Part shown: piece by piece, positions 37,687-50,520 of the stretch
How the letters are laid out: the number at the start of each line of letters is the position of its first letter
Position numbering within the stretch: position 1 is the stretch's first letter
Origin: Oreocharis arfaki
Taxonomy: Eukaryota > Chordata > Aves > Passeriformes > Paramythiidae
Direction: 5' to 3'
Assembly: GCA_013398015.1 (NCBI GenBank)
Contig: VZRR01010896.1
Coordinates: 12,234-76,233 of the forward strand
DNA length: 64,000 bases
Notes under the pieces: model-generated
Told to the model about the DNA's origin: nothing
Seen by the model: only the letters and a program-made list of their open reading frames with translations
Databases searched by the model: none
Program-made: the position numbers and the translations under genes

Positions 37687-38249
37687 AATGTGTATTGGGA
37701 GAAGTTGTTTATTCATTTTAGGCAAAGGGTTGAAATCTGTATGGGCTGGCCCATTAAATGTAAACTTATCTTTATGTATTCTAAACTTATTTTATTAGAA
37801 ACTAGTGTAGAATGGATTTGCACCTCTTCCTTAGAGGTGTACTAAATAAGGCTTATAATAATGCACTTGGCGTAACTTTCCTACAAAATAAAAGTGATGT
37901 TTATGAAGGAAAAATGTATCCCATCTTCAAACATGCTGTAATTTTTTCAAATATCTAAGAATAGATTTTGGCAGCTGTTGATCTTCTGAGGGGATGAAAA
38001 TCGCTTCAGGGACAGTAGGAAGCCCCTTTCACTGTAGCAGATGTTTCATCTGTCCTCTGCGTGTGTTTTGGGGCTGGGTGGTAGGAGAGCAGTTGCTTTT
38101 TTGGAGATTGCAGGCTTTGCAGTGTAATTATGTTGACATGCCTGATATTGTTATCTTTAAGTCTTCCCCATGTAGAAATTACGCCTTTGGGCTAAAGGAT
38201 GGATGTGGAATTTCCAGACCAAGCTTGCTTAGCTGCTGCTGTCAGCAGC
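37687..38249. other. Intronic sequence, no gene seen
   Basis: AT-rich unique sequence with no recognised feature. Confidence 0.6.
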
Positions 38250-39140
38250 AACAACTATGCATTTATGCTGGACTTTGAGAACATTTTCCTTAGGGACTTC
38301 CAAACTTTTGGAAGCTTGTCCAAGCTATGATACAGTACATCTAATCGGGCTGCCATAAGCTGAAAAATTCCAGGCATTTCTGTGCATGAGTGTAAATCAG
38401 CTGTACAGTACAGCTGCAGTAAGACCAGCAGAGGAGGAAAAGCCATGTGCATTTATTTCTGACCAGGAAATCCCAGACAAGGACGGTAGCCCAGCATACT
38501 CATACAACAATCTCCTTCCCAAAGTAGAAACTGATCCTCCTCAGAACCCCATTCATCTCCCTGATCCGGGACGCCCATGCCAATATCCTAAGCCCCATGC
38601 TTTCCTACCTCTGGCTTCTCCAAATCTGAACCCTGTTCAAATGTGCTCTGTCACACGAGTCGCTTTAACCTTGTGCTCCCTCCCTTCCCACTGCAGGTCC
38701 TGCTCTCTCCAAAGCAAAACACAATGCTGCACTCTTCCTTCCCTTTCCCACTCCTATCTAATTCATGCCTGCCCAGCACACGCCTGCTCTGCTCTCCTGT
38801 GCTGCTCCTCCCTACCGATGTGCAAACAAGGTCCCAGCGCAATTCCTGCCCTCACTGGGGGCACAGCCCCATGCCCTGTAGCACTGCCCATATCCCTTGA
38901 CAGAGCCTCATCCTGTCTGCTGAGTTGGAAGTGTGGATCCCAAGCAGGCTGGTTTGGCCTGGCTGGGTGTCTGCAGGCACCTGGGACTTGGGGCAGCTTC
39001 TCAGAGCAGGAAGTTTTGGTTGGCCACATAATGATCCTGATCTTGCTGCTCCTGTAGAAGGCTGAGCCCAGGAGGCACTGCACTGGCTCCGTGCCCTCAC
39101 TGCAGACATGGGACCAGTAGCGCAAGCACAGGGCACCAGG
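38250..39140. other. C-rich block of unknown origin
   Basis: This stretch is clearly richer in C (+ strand) than its neighbours, with repeated CTCCCTTCC, CCTGCCC and CTGCTCC words. A 223-codon open frame (38386-39057, +) and a 126-codon frame on the other strand (39143-38763) both span it. Their composition (Ser, Cys, Pro and Leu runs without conserved motifs) suggests low stop density and not coding. It could be an old LTR or other retroelement remnant, but I found no LTR ends, primer-binding site or RT motif. Confidence 0.3.
38398..38416. repeat. Short inverted repeat (8-base arms, 3-base loop)
   Basis: CAGCTGTA, then CAG, then TACAGCTG. It is a small hairpin carrying two CAGCTG E-boxes. 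Confidence 0.7.
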
Positions 39141-42100
39141 CACTGGGTTGATGAGATACTAAAATCACATCGTGGTAGATTTTGGTATTTGGCTCTAGCT
39201 GGGAAAGGACTGTGCTAAGCTCTTGTTATTTCACCTGCTAAATTGTTTAAATTGTGGAGAAATATGTTTCTTTTTCTTGGTAGAAAGTGTGGAAAAACCA
39301 GTGGATTTGCTGTATACACTGCACTACCTTTTTTTTATTCTTGCAACTTTTGTTTCCCTGTGTTTTACAAACAATTTTTGGCAAATACATATCACAAGAC
39401 ATCACTGTCACTGTGTCTTGCTCATCACCTGAAATGATCCATGAAATGATTCCTGTTCAAGGAAAGAGACTTCTAAAAAAAAAAATTAAATTGGACATTT
39501 GAAATATACCATGGAAACAGGTGCCAGGTGTTTGCCTGGAATGAGATTAATTTTGGCAAGTGGGGAAACCCTCAGCAAGCTGATTTGTTGAAGCGTGGGT
39601 TTGAAGATTGCCAGGTCTGCTCTAACTGTGACAAGACGCAAACTTTGTTTCTTCATCTTTAAAAAAAGTCAAAAAGATAACAGCACTCAAATGTTTTCTG
39701 CCAATAGAATATAATTAAAGTAAGCAAATAGTAGAATGAAATTTTTACATAGCAAAATGTTCTTGGTGTACTCTGCAGCCTGTCACATTCTAATAGCAGT
39801 GTGAGTGGGTTTTTTTGCTTTATCTTCCACCACTTCCTGATATTGTCTTTTCCCATCCCTCAAATAACATTCAGGCCTTTCATATCAGACACATATTTAA
39901 TATAATTTCTTATATGAGAAATACATTTTTTCACTAAAGAAAATTATTTTCAAAAGTGTTTAAAGCTGCAAGGGTCTTGGATCAAATACTCATTCAATTC
40001 TAAAAACAGCCCTAAAATAGAGTTCAAACTCCACATTTAAATTTAAAAATACTAAATTGAGTAACTTCTTTTTATAGAAGATATATACCTAGAGCTTAAG
40101 TTAAACTTTGCCCTCTTTATTTGCAGTGAGAGCTGCCCTTACCTGACTGTGGTCTAACCATATTAATATATTAAGCCAAATCTAAAAATACTGAAAAGAG
40201 AAGGTAGTTTGGTACACCTTATGCTTTACGTGACTTGTTGTATTTATTAACTACATAAATAGTTTCTAAATAGGTAGAAAAATGTGGAAAGCAAAGCTTA
40301 AGCAGACCTAAATTCCTTGGAGATGGGATTCCATTGACGAAAAAATACCCTTCAAATCTCTGTCCATAAAGGTAAATATTCATTAAATATGTAGAACTGA
40401 GACATAGTCTACCCATCTGTCTGCTCTCCCAAGTTTCGTGAGGCTCTTTGAGCCCAGATTTTCAGTGTTGGCACATAAGCTAGTAGAACTGATGTTCTTG
40501 TATGTTTAGGCTTGGTTCCTCCTTGCCTAGGAAGCAGAGGAGTTATTAATAGCTATTACTACTAAAATGGTTTGTGATTTCAGGCTGTATCAAATGTGTG
40601 ACTGTCTTCCTGCTGCACTCCATGAGGGACCAAAGCATAGGCAGGACTCAGAATCTGCTGCTACAGCGGTTGCCAGATGTTTGTTGTTTGCCAAATTTTA
40701 AACAATTACAAAATTTCCACCATATCTTGAGAGCACAGCTTCCTTCCCTGCCCCCTCAGCCAACTTTCCCTCTCCCCTCCCCTTCCCTTGCCCCCGCTTG
40801 TAGCTGTGAGTGCTCGCTGTTCCTGTGGATCACAGGCACTGGTTTCTGCTGACTACGAACATTTATTTACGTTAAGGCATTTTGCACTGTTAGGTCTACA
40901 AATGCAGGCCAGTGAACTGTGGTTGTTTAAAAAGAAATTTAACTAAAGTGTCTGGAGAGGGGGAGAAATAATTTAGACCTTGAATATGAGTGAAATGTAT
41001 GTGTAACAGCTGAATACAAAGTTCATCGTTCTTGATGATGAATTGACATATATTTCAAATCCTGGTAATTTCAAATCCTGGCTCCTACGAAGTGTGTTAA
41101 GTTCAGCTGTGCTTTTCTCAGAAATTTGTAAAACAGTTTCAGATCACTCTGGTTCTGGTGATACACAACACAAAAGAAGTGGAGATCACACTGTGTAAGG
41201 TGCATGACCTTACATGAAGTTTTAAATGCATTAACATTTCTTCATGAATGAAATGAGTTAGTGTTTAATTAAAGCTAATATCCAGGGAAGAGGCTTCTAG
41301 CATGCGGTGTTACAGAGCCAGGAGGTGGTTGTGTAGTACAAGAATTAATGATTGGTAATTTTGTAAGCAAATTTACTGTAATTTTATAATAGAGCAAGTG
41401 TTTAGATGCTATCTCTAAATTCAGAACCTACCAAACAGGTATTCAGCCAGACTATTTTTAACCAAGTGTCACTGTTTCTCAAATCAAACATCCATCCAAA
41501 CACAAACTTACAAAGGGATCTAGAGATGAGGATGGACTCCGGTTCAAAACAACGTTCAAATATTTGAAATAAGAGAAGCTATTTTTGTCTTTCCACAGTC
41601 CTTCTCTTGTCCACATTTCCTCATGTTATTTGACCAGAAACTTGTTTTGTAGCCTTTTCCTTGCTGTTGTCCTTGTATTGCATGGGTGCAGTTCCACACA
41701 GCCTCTGTGAAGGTGAAGCAGGACTCAGAAAAAGTCTTTACCTTTGCCCTGAATCATGCTGAAAGCAGCTGGCTTTGCTCACTGAAAGGAGTTAGATGAC
41801 CTATGGAAAAGTTGATATACCAACCTTCAATTACAGTCTTAGATCTTCCTGTCCATGCTGAGGACCAAAATAAGATTGTTCTGGCATCCTCTTTGTTTTT
41901 AGAATGCTTATTTGTTGCTGCTTTGTTTAGCAGAGTTTGTAGTTATTGTTTGAGTATAGTTCTTGTAATTTAATAGTCATCTGTGATAACCAAAGGCTGT
42001 TTCGTCTGGGACAACAAATTAAACATTTCGTAAGAAAAGTGGAAGAGTATGCACAAATTGCAAGTTACTGTATTGTATTAAATTTTCTAGGTGTGCAGTT

Positions 42101-45100
42101 ACCAGTTATGTTGTTCTGGTTTTGTTAGCTATGAATTGCAGAGATTTTCAGAAGCTTAGCTTCTGAAAGACCTGAAAGCACCTTGTGGGGAAATATTGGT
42201 ATCTCATTGCACTTTGCACTGACTGATTTAGACTTTTTTGTTCCTATTCTAGCACCTTTGACTGTCAAATAAATTGGATTATTCCAGTACATTTCCCTCC
42301 CATTAAACCTTTGTATTTCTTCCAAGGTATTGTACCCTCTCAATTAAGATTTTGGTTTTTTACTGTTCAAGATTTAGATGTTATACGTATGTTCTTTGGA
42401 AGGCACTTCTGTGACTTCTAGCATCTGTTTTGAAACAAGCTTCGAAGCACAGATGAGAAATATCTCACTGAGTGTTAGCTATATGGTTTCATAACATAGA
42501 TGTCCTAAACATTTACTTTGAAACAAAAGTAGACATTATCAACACTATCTGAAAAGTAAATACCGGACAACTTGCAGCGTTACCAAAATACTGAGATTTC
42601 AATGCAAGAAATCCTTTGGCTTCTAGGAGTTGGGCTTGCTTGCAGCTGACTCTGTCAATGTCTCCTCTGTGACCAAGTATTGTACTTCAAGATGTCCTGT
42701 GAAACTTTTTCCTAGAGCTTGGCTTTTGGCTGTGTGTTTGGGCAACAGGAAATCCTCTTCTCAGAGATGCCTCTGAAATGCTCTGGAGATAGTGAGGCAG
42801 CAGTGGAAGCTAACCTTTGGAATAGAGAATCTGCTTTGATCTTCTCAAGAACTATTTTGTGGCAACTATCAGTTGACATACAGTTGTTCCTTTCCTTCAA
42901 GAACATGGGTATATGAGAGCTGGGCTTTCTTAGGCAGAAAAACTCTAAAAGAAACAAACAAAACCTGATTTTTTGTTTTCCTCTCTTTTGCCCTCTCTTT
43001 GGCAGCTGTGATACAAAAACAGAAAACCAAAACAGATAAAAAGACAAGGTATCTGGGATCTTAAATAGAAACATTTTTCTGGAGCAATATTAACTAACTA
43101 CATACATTATTTGGGGGGTTTATGAGTGTTTATGTATTTTGCCTTTCTCTTGGAAGCTAACCAAAAGCTTGAAGCTTTTTCACACTTTCAGTGTTGTGAA
43201 ATCAGTAAGCGTGTAGTTCCTTAGTGGCTACCTAAACAATACTTTTTTGTGTGTTGATATTTAATGTAAATTTTTCATTTTTCAACATTCATAATGCACA
43301 TCTGGAGCCTTGTCACTGAGATACAGGCTTTTGTGTTAGATCCCTTCACTTTTTAAGTGAGTCTCCACTAGCCATGGCACAAATGCCCGTGGGACTTAGT
43401 TTTAGCTCACAGACCCCTGAGTTACTCAGTGATTGTGGCTTTAGAGATGCAGTGCAACTTGTAGATGGCAGAGTACCAATAGCTCTGCACAGATGAGAAA
43501 TTCTTAATTTAACAGTTCCTCTAATTTTGGTGTATAGAAAGGTTAAAATAATATGCACATTGGGATTATTATTAATCCAGAGACTGTAAACATGGTTTCT
43601 TAGTAACCTGATGGTAGTAGGGAAGAAGCTCAGAGTAGAGCCACTTCAAAAATACACTAGTTGCCCCAGTTGAACTCATGTTGACATTTAAATGGGGTGT
43701 CATGTTCCACAACAGATGAGAAACAATGCTTGGCAAGAAGACCATTTCAAGAAGTGTACAGGAAAATGGGTCTACTTTCTCTTTTCCCAGTGGTGGACGA
43801 GCTATTTTGGTGCTGGAAACTGTTCCTGTGTGAAGTGTATGGGAAAGAAATAACAAAAGTACGCTGAACCTGGAGAAGGAAAAAAACTGTTTCACAGAGG
43901 GTAGCACAGAACAACCTTAAGCCTGTACTTCTACCTGGGGAAATTAAAACCTGGCCGCATGCAGAAAAGCAGTTTCGCAGAAGACTAGTAACTAAAATCT
44001 TTAGAAGTCTGGACTTCAGGAAAGAACTCACATGGAGGAAGTAGGAACAGTAAAAGTAGTAGCTGGACTAACTTTTGCTTCTGCAGAAGGGCTGGTGGTA
44101 TTCCACAGCCAACTCCTTGGCAGTAGTAGAAATAGCAGGGATTAATCGTTAACTGGTTTGCTATTTGTCTGATTTTGAAACACTGCTGCCAGAGCAATGA
44201 AGTATATTATGAATAACATAACAAAGCAAATATTTGTAATATTTTTACTGCTACCCCAGGTGTGTAGATATATATATAGCTATTCTATTGCTGCATGTGG
44301 GACACAATACTTTAAAACTATATAATTAGCCTATCACTTGCAATAATAGCTTCTTCAAAGCTGCTTCTTTGTTTAGATTGCCTTAGATGCTCAGTCGAGA
44401 GACTGGTAATTTAAAACTTGATTTTCAAAACATACTATTTTCTCCTTGTTTTCTAAATAGATTAGTAGTAAGAGTAAAATCTTGGCACATTGTGGTCAGT
44501 AGAAGCTTTTCTTTGTCTTGGGCTATGGATCCTATTTATCTAAGCATAAGATAAATCGAAGCAAGCTATGGGAAAGACTGGCTGGAGAGTCCATTTTCTA
44601 ACTTTTCTTGACAGGAATACTTAGCCTCCTTGCTCTTGCATCTTGTGATCTAAGAAAGCAGGATCATTAGTCAGGAAAAGCTTTCCTGACAGTTAGAGGA
44701 GTAGGAATTCAGTCTTCAGTGATTTAGGAATTCTTTTCCTTTATAAATGATTGATGTAGTAGATCATTCCTTTCTGTTTTAAACTTCCCAACTTCCTTCC
44801 AGGGAGGGCAGGAAGCTGATGTTCAGGTAATGAGTCCATACTGTGGTAGAGCATCTGTTGTAGCTCTGTGTGGTGGGTAAGGCATTCCTCTCTTTCAGGA
44901 GGAATTAGTTTGAGCTTGTCACAGGAGTATCCCAGCTGCCTGAGTTCTGCTTGGTAATCATACTGGGATGTTTTTAACAAGATTTAATAAACTTTGACAG
45001 GAGCAGGTAGAGGACAAATCAGCGAGACAACCAAGAGCAGGGCTGTAAGATTGTGAGAACCTGCCATTTAGTTGGCCTATGGTAAGAGGCACCTTTTTCA

Positions 45101-48100
45101 TACTGATGCCTTTGAAAGCTGCCTGACTTGAGGTTATTTTCACTATCAACGAGTTTGGGAGTTTTTGCATGTTGTCTGCACATCCCCTATACATACTGAG
45201 TGTTGCTTCAAGTGTTGATGAGCACATTGATTTAATTTTCAATTATTAACCTTCATTTTTTAAATGATTTGTATCCTCTAAAAAAAACCCCCTCTGTTTG
45301 AAAATGTATTTTTTAGATTTTCTCAGCCCTGCATAAGGGGTAATATTAGGATAAAAAGATGGAGATTATGCAAAAGAAGTTCAGAAACTTGAAATCCCAG
45401 TGTTGTGAGTTTGCTGGGTTTGTTTTGAAAGCCAGTCCAATCAAATTAAAAGCAGACAAAACTAAATTTGGTTCAAAGTTGGCTCACCTCAGGTTTCAGC
45501 AGGAGATGTGAAAGCCAAGTTTAAATTGGGACAGGAAGGGAGGGAATGTGGTCAATAGCCTTAAAGTTGAGCATTTTAAATAGGAAATCTGTTTATGCCT
45601 CCAATAGCACTTGCTGTTCTGATTTGTTTAGAAAAGCTAAAACAATTCAGAACAGTGGAGTTGCTTGAGGCTTTTCTGGCTGGGCTTGAACTAAACTTTG
45701 TCAGAAATTTAAGCTCATCTCCAGGCTTTGATTCATCCAGTTAAGTGGTGTAAGTGATTCCAATTTTTACTCAAGGCACCATCTTGGCGTTACTTTCTTC
45801 ATTTTCAAACAATGAGCAGAGCATCAATGTTTCCTAGTCTTAAGAATATGTCATGTAACTTATTCCACGTGCTTTTCTACAAGTAGGTTTGATTTTATAA
45901 TAAATATTAAAATACTGTTTCAAGGCAGTATTAATGAGTGTTAATATGGGATCACAAAAGTTTTTGGAGGGAAATATTGATATTGCTCACTGCTGGAATG
46001 AGGCAGGATTAGTGTGGCTTATTTTGGATAGGAGAAACAGAAGAAAAAGTGCTCAGTCAGAGAGGTGACAACTAAGGAGAATATAATTGCTAGATTTTGC
46101 TGGGATAAACAACCTCTCCCCCCCAAAACCTGCACAGAATTTTCTATAGGCAAGGCCTTTGCATTATATATTTTATTTCTTTTCATTCTTTAGCTTAACC
46201 TCCTTCTCCTCCCCTCATTCTTACATGTCTTCTCCCCCTGCTTCCACACCACAATGCCAAGGTTTTCAACAGGGCAGTTCTCACAGCAATGTGCTGAACC
46301 ATTGAAACACTAGTGACTTAAAGCATCATCTTTGCTGGTTCAATAATGCTCCTAGCTGGATGGTTCACTAATTTATGTAATGCATCGTATTTCTATAGGT
46401 ACAATTTATATAACTTGTGCAATACATTGTATTTATGTAATTCAGGCAAGTAGTGAGGACTGGGATTCTATTCAAATTACTGTATTAGAAATTCACGGGC
46501 TGCTGATGTGGAAGAAAATAACCACATCCTCTACTCAAATAGCAAAACTCTAAATCTGCAACAAACAAATTTGGCAGAAAGAATGCATGCCTATGCAGTT
46601 GGAATTGATACATCCTTAATTTAGTTCATACCAAGTTGTTATTCATACATTTACTACGTGTGATGTTCTCAATCCAAATCAGATCTTGCATCTTTGGGGT
46701 TACTTTGCAAATTACTGGTTAGAATATTTTAGATATCTTTAACACAGATAGACAGATCTCAAGACTCGGCATCTCTTTCTGATCTGACAGCTGTAATGGG
46801 AAGATGTGCTGCACGTTAGGAGCCATAGCCCAGAATTCACAGTCCAGATGTGGAGCATTCAGAGGATTTGTGATGATAGTTCATGGTTTTCTAGAGTGGT
46901 GAGTTTTATAAAATTCACTGAGAAATATGTGAGACACATACACATGCCACTTCTGCTCTGTCCCTAATAAGTGCCAGCAGCAGTTTGGACAGTAATGGGA
47001 ACACTGCAGCCACCCTCCAACCCTATTGAATGGTGTAGGGAACAACTGGAATATGTTGGCAGAACTGGAATTATAATGCAATGCAGAAGATCATGCATAT
47101 GTTATGAGAAAGATGTGATTTCATAAATCTGTCAGCTGTGAAGGGGAGGTGATGGTGGTTTGTAGGCTTAATGAGACGTTAGTGAACAGTTATTGTTAGT
47201 GGCATAGTGAAGAAACTGTGGTGTTTGTCAGGTATTTCATTCTACAGGGAAGAGCTTGGTACATATTGATAGCATTTGGATTTATACTCCCTGAGTACCA
47301 GGACTCTAGCACCAGGATTTTCTTTGGATCTGCCCTAGATCATGAAACATGTTGGTCAGGGAAGAAGTTAAAACTACATAATGGTCAAGGCTTTTCTAAA
47401 GAATAGCCAGATTCCTTATATTTCTTCTCCCCATCACGGCCACCAGCTCTGCTCTCTTTCCTGGTTTTACCACTTTTAATGAATATGACACTCACATTTG
47501 AAGAGCAGGGGAGGTGATCTTAAAGGAAACTTAAAGGAAAGGGTTACTCCAATCTTGAATTCAAGGGAAGGGAATGTGGAGCTGACAAGCATTCCTCCCA
47601 CTAATATTCCTCTTCTGTCAAATACCTATATTATTTTCTTTGTCATCTGGATTCTCTGCATCTGGATAAGGATCTTCTCTCTTCTTTCTTCTTTCCACCT
47701 GCACTAAATTTTGCTCCTACTGAGCAGCACCCTTTTATTCCCATCATTTTTCACTACAGCTTCAATCTCCTTTTCTTATTAGCTCTTTTCTTCACTCTTT
47801 AATTTTCCTGGCCCTGCAATCATGCGTTCATGTATGCAGTTTCTCTTTTAAAAAGTAGTTTGATTCTTGAGAATTCTGCTAACATTTCTTCAAAACAAAA
47901 GCATACAAATGCCAACTGTAGCATTTTTCTTACCATTTTTCAATTTTCTGCCAGTCATGTTATGTAAACTGATACTGTTGGAGCACAGTTTAAATTCAGT
48001 GCCTAGCCTGTCTCTTCCATCCTCTCTCCGCAACTGAAAACTAATCAGCTAGAAATTTATTTGGATATATAATTTTTTTCAGATACACTGTCTTTTAAAC

Positions 48101-48703
48101 ATAAAACATGTGCCTGGGGTAACATTTGGACTTGAAATTTTGTCTTCCCATTGCTTTTTTGACTGTACGGTGAATGCTATACTATAAATCCAAGGGAATG
48201 TGTTGAGACAGAGAACATTTTCAGAGTCTAAGCCATGGTTTGAACAGTCACCTTCATATTGCAGGAAAAGAATAGCAACATTTAGAAAAGTTAATTTGGT
48301 GAGGGTAAACAAAAATTTAGCTGTATCTCAGATTTACATATGCATTTAATTACAGATGCTCAAGTTAAGAACATTAATGTTAGCTATTTCCTCTCCTGCC
48401 TCTTGCCTCAGTCCCCATCAATGTGCCGAACTTCAGAGCAATCCAAAACAGTCCATCTATTTTGCTTTGTTTTCTGATCTGTTGAAGTACCCTTTTACAT
48501 AGGAGAACAGTATCTGTTTAGATATCACTGTGGAAATTTGACTTTGTGGAGACAGTGAGGAAGCATTTTCATTTTGGGAGGTTGGCAGCTGCCAGGTGTG
48601 TAGAAACATTCTCAGTTCTAACCAAGAACAATCTGCAAAGTTTCTCTTTGTGTAACAGACTTAATGATGCTTTGTTCTTTCTGGTTAAGCAATAAACACA
48701 GAC
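39141..48703. other. AT-rich intronic sequence, no gene seen
   Basis: No exon or transposon was recognised. Minus-strand open frames at 43572-44197 and 44741-45242 (70-111 codons) have no known motif. Minor items are a 16-base tandem copy (TTTCAAATCCTGG twice near 41052-41081), a short (TA)n at 44268-44277, and pyrimidine-rich stretches near 46195-46250 and 47690-47800. Confidence 0.5.
42146..42168. repeat. Perfect inverted repeat (11-base arms, 1-base centre)
   Basis: TTTCAGAAGCT, then T, then AGCTTCTGAAA. It overlaps a TTC-GAA-type word and resembles a heat-shock-element half-site pair only loosely. Confidence 0.8.
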
Positions 48704-48753
48704 AGATTTCAGCTTTGATCTCACATTTGATTTCAGCTTTGATTTCAGCTTTT
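48704..48753. repeat. Short tandem repeat of a 12-base unit
   Basis: The core TTTGATTTCAGC/ATTTCAGCTTTG recurs about three times, partly diverged (GATTTCAGCTTTGATCTCAC, then ATTTGATTTCAGCTTTGATT). Confidence 0.75.
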
Positions 48754-50225
48754 GGTCTGCTCATCTGGAAGAGGTAAGGGCTCATCTTGGCAGCACAGTT
48801 TCTGCAAAGGGAAATAGTGTCTCACTCATTTTCTAGAGTTCTTTGAATGTGTTTGGGGAGTAGTGAAGCAAAGACAATCAGCAGACTGTTTTCTTCCTGT
48901 TTCTAAGGCCTTTCACAAATTTTATTCGGGGGGTCAACTAAATACTGAAACAGTCACAGGGAGACTGACACAGTATTCTCATGATAATTGTGTTGTCTGT
49001 TTATCTGTTTTAACCATGGATTTATAGGAAAGTTTTATGTCTTTGTATATCTGTCAGTAGGCAAAGGAGATATTTTGGCTACACAAATCAAGAAAAGGCG
49101 GAGGAACTTGGAAAGGGACCAAGCTAGGGGAATCAGCTGGAAGATTTCTGCTTTTTTGTCATTGGAAAGCCTATATTTTTGGCACAGTTACAGAAAATAA
49201 GGACTTCTCTTTTTTTACTTTTGAGACATGTAATGGTATTCTTGCAGTTCTTTTTTGGTTTGTTGGTTTGTTTTTTTTTTAAAGTACCAGATTTTCTCTT
49301 TTGAGTGTCCAAAAGCAGTTCAAATACCTGTAATCCCATATTAAACTCTTCTTTCAAGAACTTCATTTGCGTTTTACAGCTCTTCACAGGTTTGCTTTGG
49401 GTGGATCTCAGGCTTGTTTATCTATGCTGATCATCACTTGAACAATTTTAACTTTGATATGTGTGGTAAATGGCATTTCAGCTACTCTCTCACAACTGTG
49501 TTCCCACTTCTACTTGTTCAGCATCTCAATTGTTGCACATCTTCCCCAATTAATACAGCTCTGAGGTCTGGCCAGGTGCAAATTTCTTCAGTCTCTGTTC
49601 TTCTTGATGTGTTGCATTAAAGCTCCTTCCATCCCACCATTATCTCCTTACCTACCAAAGCTTTTTTGGAATTAAAATTTTGCCTTAAGTGCATGTTAAC
49701 AGCTCCTACCTGTGCTCTTGGGTAACTAAAGCTAGAGCTTTAAGCTAGAGCTGAAACAAAGAATCAGTAAATATATTAGAGATGCCTCTTAAAATGTCAG
49801 TAGTTTAAAATTCAATACATAGGCATCCATAGATGGAGAAAGTTTGGAGCCTTTCTTTCATGTCAGTACTAGAGATTGTAGAGATGGTATTTGTAGAGAC
49901 TATTTTGGGAGAGGAGATCAAAAGAATATTGAAATAAAATATTAAATGGCATCAGGAGGCATCTAGGAAAAATTCTGTCACCTCCAACCTCAATGGCTGT
50001 CACATATTCTTCAGAGATTGAGAAAAAATCTGGTGGCTGATGAATGGTTTCATTTTTTTTTAAATTATGAAACCTTGATTGATTGCAATGTTGGTTGTCT
50101 TATGACCTAATTTACCTTTCATCTTTTCTAATTCAGATCTTAGTCAGAATTGCATAATTTACTAAGTACTGCAAATAGAGATTCAAAATAATTTTTTAGG
50201 TGGGCTAGCTATGTCTTAAAAGGAG
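48754..50225. other. Intronic sequence, no gene seen
   Basis: It contains a T/G-rich tract (49251-49280) and an 11-base direct repeat AAGCTAGAGCT at 49729-49739 and 49742-49752. No gene was recognised. Confidence 0.55.
49251..49280. repeat. T/G-rich low-complexity tract
   Basis: TTTTTTGGTTTGTTGGTTTG then a 10-T run. It is the reverse complement of the A/C tract class (A-run plus AACC/AAAC words). Confidence 0.8.
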
Positions 50226-50520
50226 ATGGGAAAGAGAGAGATGCACTTCATCAGGAATAGGGCAAGAGGACACAGCCTCAAGCTGTGCCAGGAGAGGTCC
50301 AGGCTGGACATCAGGAAGAATTTTTTTCACAGAAAGGATGATCAGGCATTGGAATGGGCTGCCCAGGAAGGGGTGGAGTCACCAACCCTGGAAGTGTTGA
50401 AGAAAAAACTGGACGTGGCACCTAGCACTGTGGTCTAGTTGACAAGGTGGTGATTGGTCAAAGATTGGGCTTGATCTTAGAGGTCTTTTCCAACCTTAAT
50501 GGTTCCATGATTCTATGATC
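50226..50520 (+). mobile_element. CR1 LINE 3' fragment
   Basis: The order of CR1 3' words is clear. AAGCTGTGCCAGGAGAGGTC, CAGGCTGGACATCAGGAAGA, TTTTTTTCACAGAAAGGATG, AGGCATTGGAATGGGCTGCC and CAGGAAGGGGTGGAGTCACC come first. CTGGAAGTGTTGAAGAAAAA, then CTTGATCTTAGAGGTCTTTT and CCAACCTTAATGGTTCCATG, lead to the terminal GATTCTATGATCT. It is a 5'-truncated copy of about 295 bases from a different CR1 subfamily than the copy at 36.3 kb, judging by its distinct 3' UTR. The 70-codon open frame at 50226-50438 is part of the element. Confidence 0.93.

Noticed and set aside
38386..39057. 223-codon + strand open frame, the longest in the window
   Set aside because: Low-complexity Ser/Cys/Leu/Pro composition, no domain, no conserved motif, and the opposite strand is also open. 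The region is reported only as a compositional block.
44741..45242. Minus-strand open frames of 79 and 94 codons with a fairly protein-like composition
   Set aside because: No recognisable family, no splice context seen, and length within chance for 64 kb.
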